NCBI GenBank assembly: GCA_003529325.1
Contig: DPVW01000272.1
Location: 10,846-21,958, forward strand
Direction: 5' to 3'
Origin: Candidatus Latescibacterota bacterium
Lineage (GTDB): Bacteria > Latescibacterota > UBA2968 > UBA8231
Length of the DNA: 11,113 nucleotides
The translations under genes and the position numbers were made by a program. Shown in pieces: positions 1 through 7,533 of this stretch (position 1 is the first letter of the stretch; each line of letters starts with the position of its first letter). Below the pieces are notes generated by a model. The model was not told the origin of the DNA. It saw only the letters and a program-made list of their open reading frames with translations, and searched no databases.

Positions 1-2
1 GC

Positions 3-557
3 CCGGAGCCATATTGGCGGCTCGCCCTGGCTGGCGTATTCTGGCAGATGGCAGCGGTCCTCGATCGTTGTGACGGCGAAATCGCCCGGGTGAAATTGTG
101 CGAATCGAAGTTCGGCGCCTGGTTCGATACGATCACGGACAACATCGCCTACCTGGCAACGTATGTGGCGTTCCTGTTTGGTGTTCAGCATCTACACCCG
201 GACAAACCGTGGGCACTCTACTTTGGGATCTCCGCCATCGGCGCCATGATCGTCGCCCTTGGGATTATGTACAATTATGCGCTGAAAACAGGCAATGGCT
301 CGCTGCAGAACTACCTGGTCGGTTTCCGCGCCCATGTTCCAGCACACGAGAAAAATGGCATCTACCGTGTGCTCGAGCGGTATGCCTTTATCGCCAAACG
401 CGACTTCTTCGCCTTTGTCCACTTTCTCTGCTGTGTCCTCGGCTCCTTCGAGTTGCTCTACGCCTACACCGTTGGCGGTCTGCATCTGCTCGTTTTCGCA
501 GTCCTGCTTTCACAGCGTAAGATGTTGGCAGGGCAGCGTTTGGCGACCGGCCCATGA
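3..557 (+). CDS. CDP-alcohol phosphatidyltransferase family protein, C-terminal part (5' truncated by window edge)
   Basis: The reading frame is open from base 3 with no stop, so the ATG at 48 is internal and the gene starts left of the window. Visible directly is the complete CDP-alcohol phosphotransferase signature, D-x2-D-G-x2-A-R-x8-G-x3-D-x3-D, encoded at about 63-140 (LDRCDGEIAR, then G-AWF-D-TIT-D). In this family those Asp residues bind two metal ions, and the enzyme transfers a phospho-alcohol from a CDP-linked donor to an acceptor alcohol at the cytoplasmic face of the inner membrane. Several hydrophobic stretches follow (YLATYVAFLFGVQ, LYFGISAIGAMIVALGIM, FFAFVHFLCCVLGSF), as expected for the helical bundle. 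An RD motif (AKRDFFAF) near the C-terminus resembles inositol-phosphate-type members, but the head group cannot be fixed; a fused N-terminal nucleotidyltransferase domain would lie outside the window. It is the first visible gene of the operon and overlaps the next gene by ATGA. Confidence 0.88.
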   Translation, partial: PEPYWRLALAGVFWQMAAVLDRCDGEIARVKLCESKFGAWFDTITDNIAYLATYVAFLFGVQHLHPDKPWALYFGISAIGAMIVALGIMYNYALKTGNGSLQNYLVGFRAHVPAHEKNGIYRVLERYAFIAKRDFFAFVHFLCCVLGSFELLYAYTVGGLHLLVFAVLLSQRKMLAGQRLATGP

Positions 558-1606
558 AGATTTTTCGTATCCTGCTGCCGGGCCTGGGTTTGCTGTTGCT
601 CGGATTTCTGGTTGGCACACTCGGTCTGGGTCAGACTCTGCAGAATCTGGCCAGTATGGGATGGTCCTTCGGGCTCGTATTGCTGCTCGCCTTCGGTTGG
701 CATATCACCAACTCCATCGCCTGGAGTTTCGCCTTTCCCGCCGATGCCTTCCGCCCGCGGCTGCTCTCTCTGTTCATGTCGAAGCTCGCCGGGGAGGCGG
801 TCAATCAGCTGACACCGCTGGCCAACCTTGGTGGTGAACCGCTCAAGGCCTATCTACTCCGTCAGCAGTCCCCCACCTCGCGCGGTCTGGCGTCGGTGGT
901 GGTCAACAAGACGGCGCAGGTCTTCACGGGACTCATTTTCACCGCCGTCGGTCTCAGCCTCGTCATCCTGTATTGGGAATTCCCGCAGTCGATTCCGCTG
1001 CCGATCAAAGTGGGCCTGGCGACACTCTTCATCACCGCCGCGTCGTTGTTGTTGATCCTCTGGCGAAAACAGCAACACATGTTCTCGTCATTGTTGGGGT
1101 TCGTCCGGCGCCTCGGTATCCGCCTGGACGTGGTCGAGCGTCGTGTCGCCAAGGCGGTGCGGATCGACGAGAACATCTCCTCCTTCTACCAGCAGAACAA
1201 GGCTCGATTTGGCCTCGTGCTGTTCTTTCATGCCTGCGGCTGGATGCTTGGGGCGCTGGAGACCTGGGTCATCCTGCGCACCCTGGGAGAGGGTGTCGGT
1301 TTCGAGATCGCATTCCTGATCACCTCTCTGGCGGTCATCATCAACTGTCTGTTCTTCTTCATGCCCTCTAACATCGGCGTGCTGGAAGGCGGCCAGGTCT
1401 TTCTGTTTCTCGCCCTCGGGCTCGACCCGGCGATGGGTCTATCCCTGGGTATCGTCAAGCGCATGCGAAAGATTATCTGGATCTTGGTGGGCTGGTTGTT
1501 CCTCACACACCTGAGTCGCGCCCTTGTGCGTGGCGGCCGCGCGGAGGGCGACCTCGTCATCTCCTCCGAGAAGCCGATCCTGCCGGGTGTCGCCCGCTTG
1601 CCATGA
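554..1606 (+). CDS. UPF0104 / lysylphosphatidylglycerol synthase TM-domain family protein (HpnL-like flippase candidate)
   Basis: A 350-residue polytopic inner-membrane protein. It matches the LPG_synthase_TM (UPF0104/YbhN/HpnL) family: the motif NQLTPLANLGGEPLKAYLL lies at residues 84-102, and a second loop, MPSNIGVLEGG, lies at about 270-280, corresponding to the family's P-x-x-x-G-x-x-E element. I see roughly seven to eight hydrophobic segments, including residues 3-24, 36-60, 120-142, 152-170, 218-240, 251-270, 281-300 and 305-320. It has no C-terminal aminoacyl-transferase domain, so it is not an MprF-type lysyl-PG synthase. Family members are proposed to flip or handle lipids, and HpnL sits in hopanoid gene clusters. 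The start ATG overlaps the upstream stop (ATGA, 554-557), so translation is probably coupled to the phosphatidyltransferase. Family assignment is firm. The flippase role is inferred from family and neighbours. Confidence 0.88.
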   Translation: MKIFRILLPGLGLLLLGFLVGTLGLGQTLQNLASMGWSFGLVLLLAFGWHITNSIAWSFAFPADAFRPRLLSLFMSKLAGEAVNQLTPLANLGGEPLKAYLLRQQSPTSRGLASVVVNKTAQVFTGLIFTAVGLSLVILYWEFPQSIPLPIKVGLATLFITAASLLLILWRKQQHMFSSLLGFVRRLGIRLDVVERRVAKAVRIDENISSFYQQNKARFGLVLFFHACGWMLGALETWVILRTLGEGVGFEIAFLITSLAVIINCLFFFMPSNIGVLEGGQVFLFLALGLDPAMGLSLGIVKRMRKIIWILVGWLFLTHLSRALVRGGRAEGDLVISSEKPILPGVARLP

Positions 1607-2964
1607 TGCTCATGCGCACCCTCCTCATCATTCTCCCATTTTTCCTCGGGGCGATCAGCGCGGCAGCCGATCCCATGGGCGCGCCCGCGCCCTTCAGTCT
1701 CGAGCAGTTGCTCAAGCGCGCCTGGGAACACAACACCGATGTCGCCGTCGCCCGTTGGCGCGTCGATGGTGCCCGCGCTCAACTCAAGGAGGCTCGCGCC
1801 GCCTATGTGTTGCCGCGACTGCGTCTGGAGAGTTTTGGTGGGCTGATTCCGGACGCGGAAGGGGACATTTTCAATCCTCCAGGCGATACTTCCGGGGTGC
1901 GACCTCTGGGGCCATTTGTGCAGGCCGAATTCCAGTTCATTCAGCCACTGTATACTTTTGGCCAGTTGGCCAACCTGAATGTCGCTGCCAGCGCCGGTGT
2001 CGACGTGGAACGTGCCGAACTGGCGGAAAGTCGCTTGCAGGTGGCTGCGCAGGTCAAGGAACTCTACTACGGCGTCCTGCTGGCACAGGATCTTTCCGAC
2101 CTTGCCGGGCGTCTGCGGGGAGAATTGGAGAAGTGGGAATCCCAGGTCAGCTTCGACGATCCTGACATCCCGCTGTCCGCGCCCTACAAACTGCGACTCG
2201 CCCTCATCGAATTGGGTAATCGCGAACGCGAAGTCGTGGATGCACTCGCCCTGGCGCGAGCCGCGCTGGCCTGGAAGGTAGGACTGGATGAAAAGGCGCC
2301 ATACACCCTGGTCGAGAGTTGGTTGGCTCCGGTGAACGCCGACGTCCCGTCCATCGATGCCCTGTTGGAGTCTGCCATCGCCCATCGCCCGGACTGGCAG
2401 AAACTACTTGCCGGTATCGCCGCCCGCAGCGCCCAGGAACAAGCGGCACGCAGTGCCTACTATCCGCAGGTATTTCTCGTCGGTGGTCTGCGCTACGCCA
2501 ACGCACCCGGCCGCACCGATCAACACAACCCATTCGTCAAGGACGAGTACAACCTGTTCAGCGGCGCTGTCGCGATCGGACTGCGCCAGTCCTTCGAATG
2601 GGGAATGCTCGGTGCCCAAGTCGATCGCGCCCGTTCCAAGCGATTACAGCTGGAAGCACGTCGGCAGACAGCGATGCAGGCGATCCGGTTGGAGATCGAA
2701 GCGGCCCATGGCGAGTTCCAACGCAGCCAGCAGAAGATCGAAGGGGCTCTCGAGGCTCGAAATCTGGTCCGTGAGTGGGTGCAGATCGCCAGGGAAGATT
2801 TCGACTTGGACCCGTCACAGATCAAGGAATTGGTCAGTGCTTTCGAGGCCCTCGCCGGCTCGGAAGAGACCTATTACCGCACGATCTTCGATCATAACAT
2901 CGCCCTGGCTCACTTGGAGCAGGTCGTCGGTGTGTCGTTAGCTGACACCGGAGAGGCCCCATGA
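1603..2964 (+). CDS. TolC-family outer-membrane efflux protein
   Basis: A 453-residue exported protein. A signal peptide (hydrophobic LLIILPFFLGAISAAA) ends near residue 22, before DPMG. The mature chain has the two-fold pattern of the outer-membrane efflux protein (OEP/TolC) family. Each half has long amphipathic helices, for example FSLEQLLKRAWEHNTDVAVARW near the N-terminus and IDALLESAIAHRPDWQKL in the second half. The halves also hold short strand segments, with QPLYTFGQL at about residues 116-124 and GLRQSFEWGMLG in the second half. Such proteins trimerise into a channel across the outer membrane and periplasm. The start overlaps the previous stop (ATGA at 1603-1606); ATGs at 1606 and 1612 are alternatives that keep the signal peptide, and no strong Shine-Dalgarno favours one. 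No membrane-fusion (HlyD/AcrA-like) gene is present, so the inner-membrane partner is most likely the RND protein at 4928-7309. Substrate unknown. Confidence 0.88.
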   Translation: MMLMRTLLIILPFFLGAISAAADPMGAPAPFSLEQLLKRAWEHNTDVAVARWRVDGARAQLKEARAAYVLPRLRLESFGGLIPDAEGDIFNPPGDTSGVRPLGPFVQAEFQFIQPLYTFGQLANLNVAASAGVDVERAELAESRLQVAAQVKELYYGVLLAQDLSDLAGRLRGELEKWESQVSFDDPDIPLSAPYKLRLALIELGNREREVVDALALARAALAWKVGLDEKAPYTLVESWLAPVNADVPSIDALLESAIAHRPDWQKLLAGIAARSAQEQAARSAYYPQVFLVGGLRYANAPGRTDQHNPFVKDEYNLFSGAVAIGLRQSFEWGMLGAQVDRARSKRLQLEARRQTAMQAIRLEIEAAHGEFQRSQQKIEGALEARNLVREWVQIAREDFDLDPSQIKELVSAFEALAGSEETYYRTIFDHNIALAHLEQVVGVSLADTGEAP

Positions 2965-4280
2965 GTCTGCTCAGGACACTTTCCGGCCTATTGTTGGCAG
3001 CGACCCTGGCAAGGGCAGACGAGGCCGCTACAGGCCATGCCTGGCTGGCCGGTCAGGTCGCACAGTTCAACGAACTGCGCGCACACCTGCCGGCTGCGGC
3101 CCTGGCCAGACGGCTGGTGGATGAGGCCATCGATGCGGATCGCTTCGCGACTCTCGTCCTGCAGGAATATGTGACCAGTTCACTGGCCGATATCGAAGAG
3201 CATCTCGACGACGACGAATATGAACTCTACGTCGGTGCCGCCCGTCAGCGTCTCGTCGCCGCCCTGCAACAGCGTCTGATCGGTGACCTGACTGAATATC
3301 TGACGTCGACAACCGTCGGCAGTCTGACGGTGACCGACGCCGATTTTGGTGACGACGAGGGCATCGTGACGCTGAATTCTGCCGCTACGGGAGTGCCCAG
3401 CCTCGAGGTCCGTACAAGGCGTCGTGATGATGGGACCTGGCGGATCGAGGACGTGCGGATCGACGGCCGGGCGCTGAGTCGGCGCTACAGAGATCTCTAC
3501 GACGATACGATGGACGGTCGGTACTCACCCTCCGTCCTGGAGGCGGAGGTCCGACAACTGGACTATGTGATCCTGGAAGACTTCGCAGCATCGGGACCTG
3601 ACGGTCTGCCCATCGGTTGGCGCTGGCGGGACAAGGACGAGGATCGACGCAAGACCTACCACGTACGGAAACAGAATGGGCAGACCTACCTCGCCGCCAA
3701 GGACTCGGGTGGCTCTGTCATCATGCTGCGTTATTCGCATTGGAATCCCCGACGGTATCCGATCATGACCTGGTGCTGGCGGGCGGACAAGTTGCCACCG
3801 GGTGGGGATGAGCGTTTCGGCCATACCAACGACAGTGTCGCCGGCATCTATGTGTTTTTCTCACAGACCTGGATTGGCATGCCACGCCATATCAAGTATG
3901 TGTGGAGCAGCACCCTGGCGGAGGGCACCATCGGCCGCAGGGACCGGATCGCGCGACCATACTTCGTCGTCGTCGAAAGTGGCAACCAGCAACTGGGGGA
4001 GTGGCTCTTCGCCAGTGTCGATCTCGAAAACCACTATGACCGCACCTGGGGGGGGCGCCCCAAGAAACGGACTCAGGGGCTGGGATTGCTCACCGACGCC
4101 AACTCCACCGACTCAGAGGCGGAGGCGTACTACGCCGATCTGCGGGTGTGGACACGCAAGGCATACGACGAGGGTCGAGTGCAGGACTACTGTGACTGTT
4201 ATCGGGATCTTGTCTCCATGAAGGTTGACCTGGGATCGGGCACTGTCCGTGCACCGCTCGGCTCGGGGATGGCACCATGA
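2961..4280 (+). CDS. Secreted two-domain protein: MlaC/Ttg2D-like N-terminus fused to DUF3047
   Basis: A 439-residue protein with a signal peptide (SLLRTLSGLLLAATLARA, cleavage near residue 19). Residues about 40-200 read like the MlaC/Ttg2D lipid-carrier fold: a helical start (ARRLVDEAID, LQEYVTSSL), then VGAARQRLVAALQQRLIGDL, a strand region, and the characteristic DDGTWRIEDVRIDGRALSRRYR at about 156-177. Residues about 203-400 match DUF3047: LPIGWRWRD, a TYHV...YLAAKDSG segment, PIMTWCWRADKLP, DSVAGIYVFF, IKYVWSSTLAEGT, and GLGLLTDANSTDSEAEAYYADLRV near 373-396. DUF3047 has no known biochemical role. The tail carries a CDC cysteine pair (411-413). The gene overlaps its neighbours by ATGA on both sides (2961-2964 and 4277-4280). 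From its location and fold it is probably a periplasmic lipid-handling factor of the same export system. The DUF3047 call is strong; the MlaC-like call is by motif resemblance. Confidence 0.82.
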   Translation: MSLLRTLSGLLLAATLARADEAATGHAWLAGQVAQFNELRAHLPAAALARRLVDEAIDADRFATLVLQEYVTSSLADIEEHLDDDEYELYVGAARQRLVAALQQRLIGDLTEYLTSTTVGSLTVTDADFGDDEGIVTLNSAATGVPSLEVRTRRRDDGTWRIEDVRIDGRALSRRYRDLYDDTMDGRYSPSVLEAEVRQLDYVILEDFAASGPDGLPIGWRWRDKDEDRRKTYHVRKQNGQTYLAAKDSGGSVIMLRYSHWNPRRYPIMTWCWRADKLPPGGDERFGHTNDSVAGIYVFFSQTWIGMPRHIKYVWSSTLAEGTIGRRDRIARPYFVVVESGNQQLGEWLFASVDLENHYDRTWGGRPKKRTQGLGLLTDANSTDSEAEAYYADLRVWTRKAYDEGRVQDYCDCYRDLVSMKVDLGSGTVRAPLGSGMAP

Positions 4281-4915
4281 CGAAGCTACCGATCGCCTGT
4301 TGGCTTCTGCTGATCGCGGCAGGAGCATCCGCCGCGCACGGCGCGACCGCCGCGGCTGAAAGCTTTAGCGAGACCTCTGCGACAGCTTTTCTCGAGGCCC
4401 ACGATGCCCGCGTCGGCGCCATCGTAATGCGCGATCCCACAGATAGTCTGAGTGCCGCCGAACGTGATCAGGTGCGCGCTTTGATTCGCGAGGCCTTCGA
4501 TTTTCGAGAACTCTCCCGGCAATCTCTGGGCGACGCCTGGGAGGCGCGCTCTGAACAGGAGAGGGATGAGTTTGTCGAAGTCTACCGTTGTATCATCGAA
4601 GAGAGCAACCTGGATATGTTCGTTCGGTACCATCGCGATGGGGGGATCTCATATACCTCGGCAGAAATCGACGAGGATGGACGGGCCACGGTAAATGCCC
4701 AGGTGCCGATAAAAAAAGGAACGAAGGTCATCACCTATTCCCTGCACCGACCGACGGCGGACCAGGGGTGGCGCATATTTGACCTGACGGTGGACGGAGC
4801 GAGCACGGTGGCGGGCAATCGTCGTTCCTGGACGCGCTACATCTCCCGAAATTCATACGAGAAACTATTGCAGCGTCTGCGCGAGAAACTCGCCACCCTC
4901 GAAGGAGCCGGCTGA
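4277..4915 (+). CDS. MlaC/Ttg2D (HpnM-like) periplasmic lipid-binding protein
   Basis: A 212-residue protein with an N-terminal signal peptide (LPIACWLLLIAAGASAAHGA, cleavage near residue 22-25). Family landmarks are visible: FDFRELSRQSLGDAWEARS at 75-92, matching the MlaC 'FDF...LG..W...t' segment; then an ERDEFVEVYRCIIEES helix at 95-110; central strands (TVNAQVPIKKGTKVITYSL); GWRIFDLTVDGASTV at 164-178; and a final helix, YEKLLQRLREKL. In the Mla system MlaC carries phospholipids between inner- and outer-membrane complexes. HpnM is the equivalent family member next to HpnN RND transporters in hopanoid clusters. Length is normal for the family. Translation is coupled to the DUF3047 fusion gene by ATGA. 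No MlaD/E/F/B genes are present, so the partner is more likely the RND protein 12 bases downstream. The ligand is unknown. Confidence 0.88.
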   Translation: MTKLPIACWLLLIAAGASAAHGATAAAESFSETSATAFLEAHDARVGAIVMRDPTDSLSAAERDQVRALIREAFDFRELSRQSLGDAWEARSEQERDEFVEVYRCIIEESNLDMFVRYHRDGGISYTSAEIDEDGRATVNAQVPIKKGTKVITYSLHRPTADQGWRIFDLTVDGASTVAGNRRSWTRYISRNSYEKLLQRLREKLATLEGAG

Positions 4916-4927
4916 CCCCGGTTGCCC

Positions 4928-7309
4928 ATGCGCATCAAGTCCGAGCGTATCGTCCACTACGTCTACCACCACCACGTGGGTATCATCCTCGTGGCACTTG
5001 CCGTATCCGTTCTGTCCGGATATCTGGCGTCACAACTGGACATCAAGGCCGATCCCGCCGATCTGCTCCCCGACGACTACATCAGCGTCCGTGAACTCAA
5101 CCGAATCAAGGAACGAGTGGGTGGCATCGGACCGTTGATGGTCGTTATCACCGGCGACGAGTTAACTGCCAGTATCCAGTTTCTCAATGCCCTCGCAGAT
5201 TCTCTCGAACAGAGCCCCCTGTTGAGCTCCGTCATCCGCGGCCGCACAGAGGAGGTCGAGTTCCTCAGCGACAACCGCCTGCTGTATATGGATCTACAGG
5301 ACCTGCAGGAACTGCAGCAACGGGTGCACGACAAGGTCGAACTGGAGAAGCTCAAGCGTTCGCCCCTCTACGTCGGTTTCGACGAAGAGGAAGATCCCCT
5401 CGACGTCTCAGATCTCGAAGCCAAGTACAGCCATGCCGATCTGACCGGCTTCGAGCGCGATTATTACATGACGGCTGAGGCCAACGGTGTCATCCTGCGG
5501 GTTTATCCCACGGGGGTGATCACCGATGTCAAGTTCACGCAGCGGTTGTTGCACGACATACGGCAGACCATCGACCACATCGGGCCCAAGCGCTTTCACC
5601 CCAGTCTCGAGGTAACCTTTTCCGGCAGCTTCAAGAACGCCTCGAACCAGTACAACGTCGTTCTCCGCGACCTGAAGTCCACGGCACTCTACGCCTTCCT
5701 CGGCGTGCTGGTGCTCATCTCCGTCTACTTCCGCCAGGTGCTGTCGCCGCTGTTCATCGTCCTGCCCCTGCTGATGAGTCTGTCATGGACCTTCGGTCTG
5801 ACCTGGATCGTGATCGGCAACCTCAACCAGATCACGGTCTGCCTCTTCGCCATCCTTTTCGGTCTAGGTATCGACTTTGGGATCCACATCTTCGCCCGCT
5901 ACCGCGAGGCGCGACGACGTGGTCTGGATACGGAGGCGGCTCTCGTCGAGACGGTATGTCATACAGGCAGTGCTTTGTCGACGACGGCGGTGACCACCGC
6001 CGTGGCCTTCTTCTCACTCCTGTTCTCCGATTTCAAAGGCTTCAGCGAATTCGGCTTCATCGTCGGCGCCGGCATCCTGTTCTCGCTGGTGGCGATGCTC
6101 ATCATCTGTCCAGCCTTCATCGTACTCGTCGAGCGCCTGCGCCTGATTCGACTCAAACAGAAGAGCGTGCCCCAGCACCTGGTGCGTCGCGGCCGCTATC
6201 CGGTGCCGCATCTGACGATCATCCTCGGACTGCTGGCTACGGGTTACTCCCTCTACCACATCAACGAACTCGGCTTTGAATACGACTTCAAGCAGCTGCG
6301 TCCTGATACACAGGAAGAGGCCCCACGTGGCAGCATCCCCGATGAGTTGAAGGAAACGCGGTCGCCGGCGATCGTGCTGACGGAAAATCGACAGCAGGCT
6401 ATGGCCGTCGTCGCCGAGATCGACAGAGTGATGGCCGCACGTGGCGACAGCTCAACGATCCGATCGGTAAAAAGCGTCTACTCCTTCCTCCCAGAGGACC
6501 AGCCAGAGAAACTTCTGATCCTCGCCGACCTACGACAGTTGCTGGAAGGCAATCAGGACCTCCTTGATGACGATGACCGCGCTCGAGCGGACTCGCTGCA
6601 GAGCTTCCTTGACGTGGTCGAGTTGTCCCTTGAGGACCTGCCGCAGGACATGACGAAGAGCTTCTCAAGCAAGGAAGGGAAGATCCTCAGCTTTGTGCAG
6701 ATCAACGCAGCCGTGCCTCTGCGGGATGGCAGAAATGCCATTGCCTTTGCCGACGAGGTAAAAGTGATCCACGCCGCCGACGGCAACGTCTACTACGCGT
6801 CGAGTGCACACATCATCTTTGCTGAAATGCTCCAATTGATGCTTGATGATGCGGTGAAGGCAGTGGTATTGACCCTGTTGATGGTGACCATCGTCCTGCT
6901 CATCGATCTGCGCAGCGTGGTCAGCGTCATCCTCGTGCTGACGCCGCTGCTCACCGCCCTGCTATGGGTGACCGGTTTTATGTACGTCTTCGACTTCAAG
7001 GTCAACATCTATAACATCGTCGCCTTCCCCACCATCATCGGCATGGGCATCGACAATGCCGTGCATGTCTTCCATCGTTATCGCGAGTCTGGCGTGGGAT
7101 CGCTGCGCCTCGTGCTGCGCACCACCGGCATGGCGCTGCTGGCGACCACGCTGACAACGATGGTTGGCTTCGCCGGACTCGTGCCCGCTCACCATCCCGC
7201 GCTCTATTGGATTGGTATCGTGTCGCTGCTGGGTCTCGGCTCCTGCTTCGTCTCTGCCGTCACGCTGCTGCCGGCATTGCTGCAATTGCGCGAGGACCGC
7301 CACAACTGA
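4928..7309 (+). CDS. MMPL/HpnN-type RND transporter, lipid exporter candidate
   Basis: A 793-residue inner-membrane protein from the ATG at 4928. A TTG at 4922 in frame would add two residues; the nearest purine-rich element, AAGGAG at 4902-4907, is rather far from either start. The layout is the duplicated RND plan. It has TM1 at about 17-33, a periplasmic loop of about 215 residues, five helices at about 253-400, TM7 at 428-445, a second loop of about 190 residues, and five helices at about 643-783. Each half carries the TM4-type signature, GLGIDFGIHIFARYREAR at 312-329 and GMGIDNAVHVFHRYRES at 705-721; the buried Asp residues are those used for proton coupling in this superfamily. This places it in the SSD/MMPL branch with HpnN, which moves hopanoids to the outer membrane, rather than with AcrB-type pumps (about 1030 residues). 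Together with the MlaC-like and TolC-like neighbours, outward lipid transport is the best inference; the cargo is not known. Confidence 0.9.
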   Translation: MRIKSERIVHYVYHHHVGIILVALAVSVLSGYLASQLDIKADPADLLPDDYISVRELNRIKERVGGIGPLMVVITGDELTASIQFLNALADSLEQSPLLSSVIRGRTEEVEFLSDNRLLYMDLQDLQELQQRVHDKVELEKLKRSPLYVGFDEEEDPLDVSDLEAKYSHADLTGFERDYYMTAEANGVILRVYPTGVITDVKFTQRLLHDIRQTIDHIGPKRFHPSLEVTFSGSFKNASNQYNVVLRDLKSTALYAFLGVLVLISVYFRQVLSPLFIVLPLLMSLSWTFGLTWIVIGNLNQITVCLFAILFGLGIDFGIHIFARYREARRRGLDTEAALVETVCHTGSALSTTAVTTAVAFFSLLFSDFKGFSEFGFIVGAGILFSLVAMLIICPAFIVLVERLRLIRLKQKSVPQHLVRRGRYPVPHLTIILGLLATGYSLYHINELGFEYDFKQLRPDTQEEAPRGSIPDELKETRSPAIVLTENRQQAMAVVAEIDRVMAARGDSSTIRSVKSVYSFLPEDQPEKLLILADLRQLLEGNQDLLDDDDRARADSLQSFLDVVELSLEDLPQDMTKSFSSKEGKILSFVQINAAVPLRDGRNAIAFADEVKVIHAADGNVYYASSAHIIFAEMLQLMLDDAVKAVVLTLLMVTIVLLIDLRSVVSVILVLTPLLTALLWVTGFMYVFDFKVNIYNIVAFPTIIGMGIDNAVHVFHRYRESGVGSLRLVLRTTGMALLATTLTTMVGFAGLVPAHHPALYWIGIVSLLGLGSCFVSAVTLLPALLQLREDRHN

Positions 7310-7332
7310 CGCTCGCCGTCGTTGGTGGCAGA

Positions 7333-7387
7333 ACAAGAAAAACGGCCCTTCGAGGCGGCGACAGAAAGCCACTTCGACGAGCCGTTT
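7333..7387 (-). terminator. Intrinsic terminator of the tRNA-Gly unit
   Basis: Read on the minus strand, AAACGGC (7387-7381) pairs with GCCGTTT (7346-7340). Inside lies a second stem, TCGAAGTGGC with GCCGCCTCGA (7377-7368 with 7359-7350), having one A-C mismatch and one G-T pair around an 8-base loop. A symmetric 3x3 internal loop separates the two stems. The structure ends in a TTTTTCTT tract (7342-7335). It lies about 55 bases past the tRNA 3' end. On the plus strand the same hairpin follows the RND stop by 28 bases but has only three T residues after it, so it is a weaker terminator for the operon. Confidence 0.65.
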
Positions 7388-7413
7388 CGCTAAATGACAA
7401 AGAAATGCTGGGG

Positions 7414-7432
7414 CAAGAGCACCTGCCTCTTG
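7414..7432 (-). other. Small hairpin just downstream of tRNA-Gly
   Basis: A perfect 6-bp inverted repeat, CAAGAG / CTCTTG, flanks a 7-base loop and starts 11 bases past the encoded CCA end of the tRNA (minus-strand sense). No T-tract follows, so it is not a convincing terminator by itself. It could protect or position the precursor 3' trailer for processing, or be chance. Confidence 0.3.
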
Positions 7433-7442
7433 ACCAGATAAT

Positions 7443-7518
7443 TGGAGCGGGAGACCGGACTCGAACCGGCGACAGCCTCGTTGGCAACGAGGGGCTCTAC
7501 CAACTGAGCTACTCCCGC
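7443..7518 (-). tRNA. tRNA-Gly, anticodon GCC
   Basis: A complete 76-base cloverleaf with encoded CCA. The acceptor stem is GCGGGAG/CTCCCGC. The D arm is GCTC/GAGC with AGTTGGTA in the loop. The anticodon stem is CCTCG/CGAGG with loop TTGCCAA, giving GCC (plus-strand bases 7483-7485). The T arm is GCCGG-TTCGAGT-CCGGT with one G-T pair, the discriminator is T, then CCA. The anticodon reads GGC and GGU glycine codons. It is transcribed opposite to both flanking protein genes, has its own promoter and terminator, and sits alone rather than in a tRNA array. Confidence 0.97.
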
Positions 7519-7526
7519 TTGATGAC

Positions 7527-7532
7527 AGGAGG
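7527..7532 (+). promoter_or_regulatory. Ribosome binding site of the TPR/FG-GAP lipoprotein gene
   Basis: AGGAGG lies 13 bases before the ATG at 7546, a slightly long spacing for a perfect core. With the lipoprotein signal peptide that begins at that ATG, it fixes the start and excludes the much longer open frame that runs back through the tRNA gene into the RND gene. On the other strand these bases lie just downstream of the tRNA promoter -10 box. Confidence 0.65.
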
Positions 7533-7533
7533 A

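Noticed and set aside
554..1606. MprF lysyl-phosphatidylglycerol synthase
   Set aside because: The protein has only the transmembrane domain and lacks the C-terminal aminoacyl-transferase domain.
1228..2385. 385-codon open frame on the minus strand
   Set aside because: It lies opposite the HpnL-like and TolC genes, shows no recognisable motif, and has the low-complexity composition expected of an antisense shadow in GC-rich DNA.
4277..4915. A canonical Mla ABC lipid-transport operon
   Set aside because: Only MlaC-like proteins are present; there is no MCE-domain protein, permease, ATPase or STAS protein, and an RND transporter takes the inner-membrane place.
4922..4927. TTG start for the RND gene
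   Set aside because: It adds only two residues; the ATG at 4928 is the simpler choice. A TTG start cannot be excluded because AAGGAG at 4902-4907 is somewhat nearer to it.
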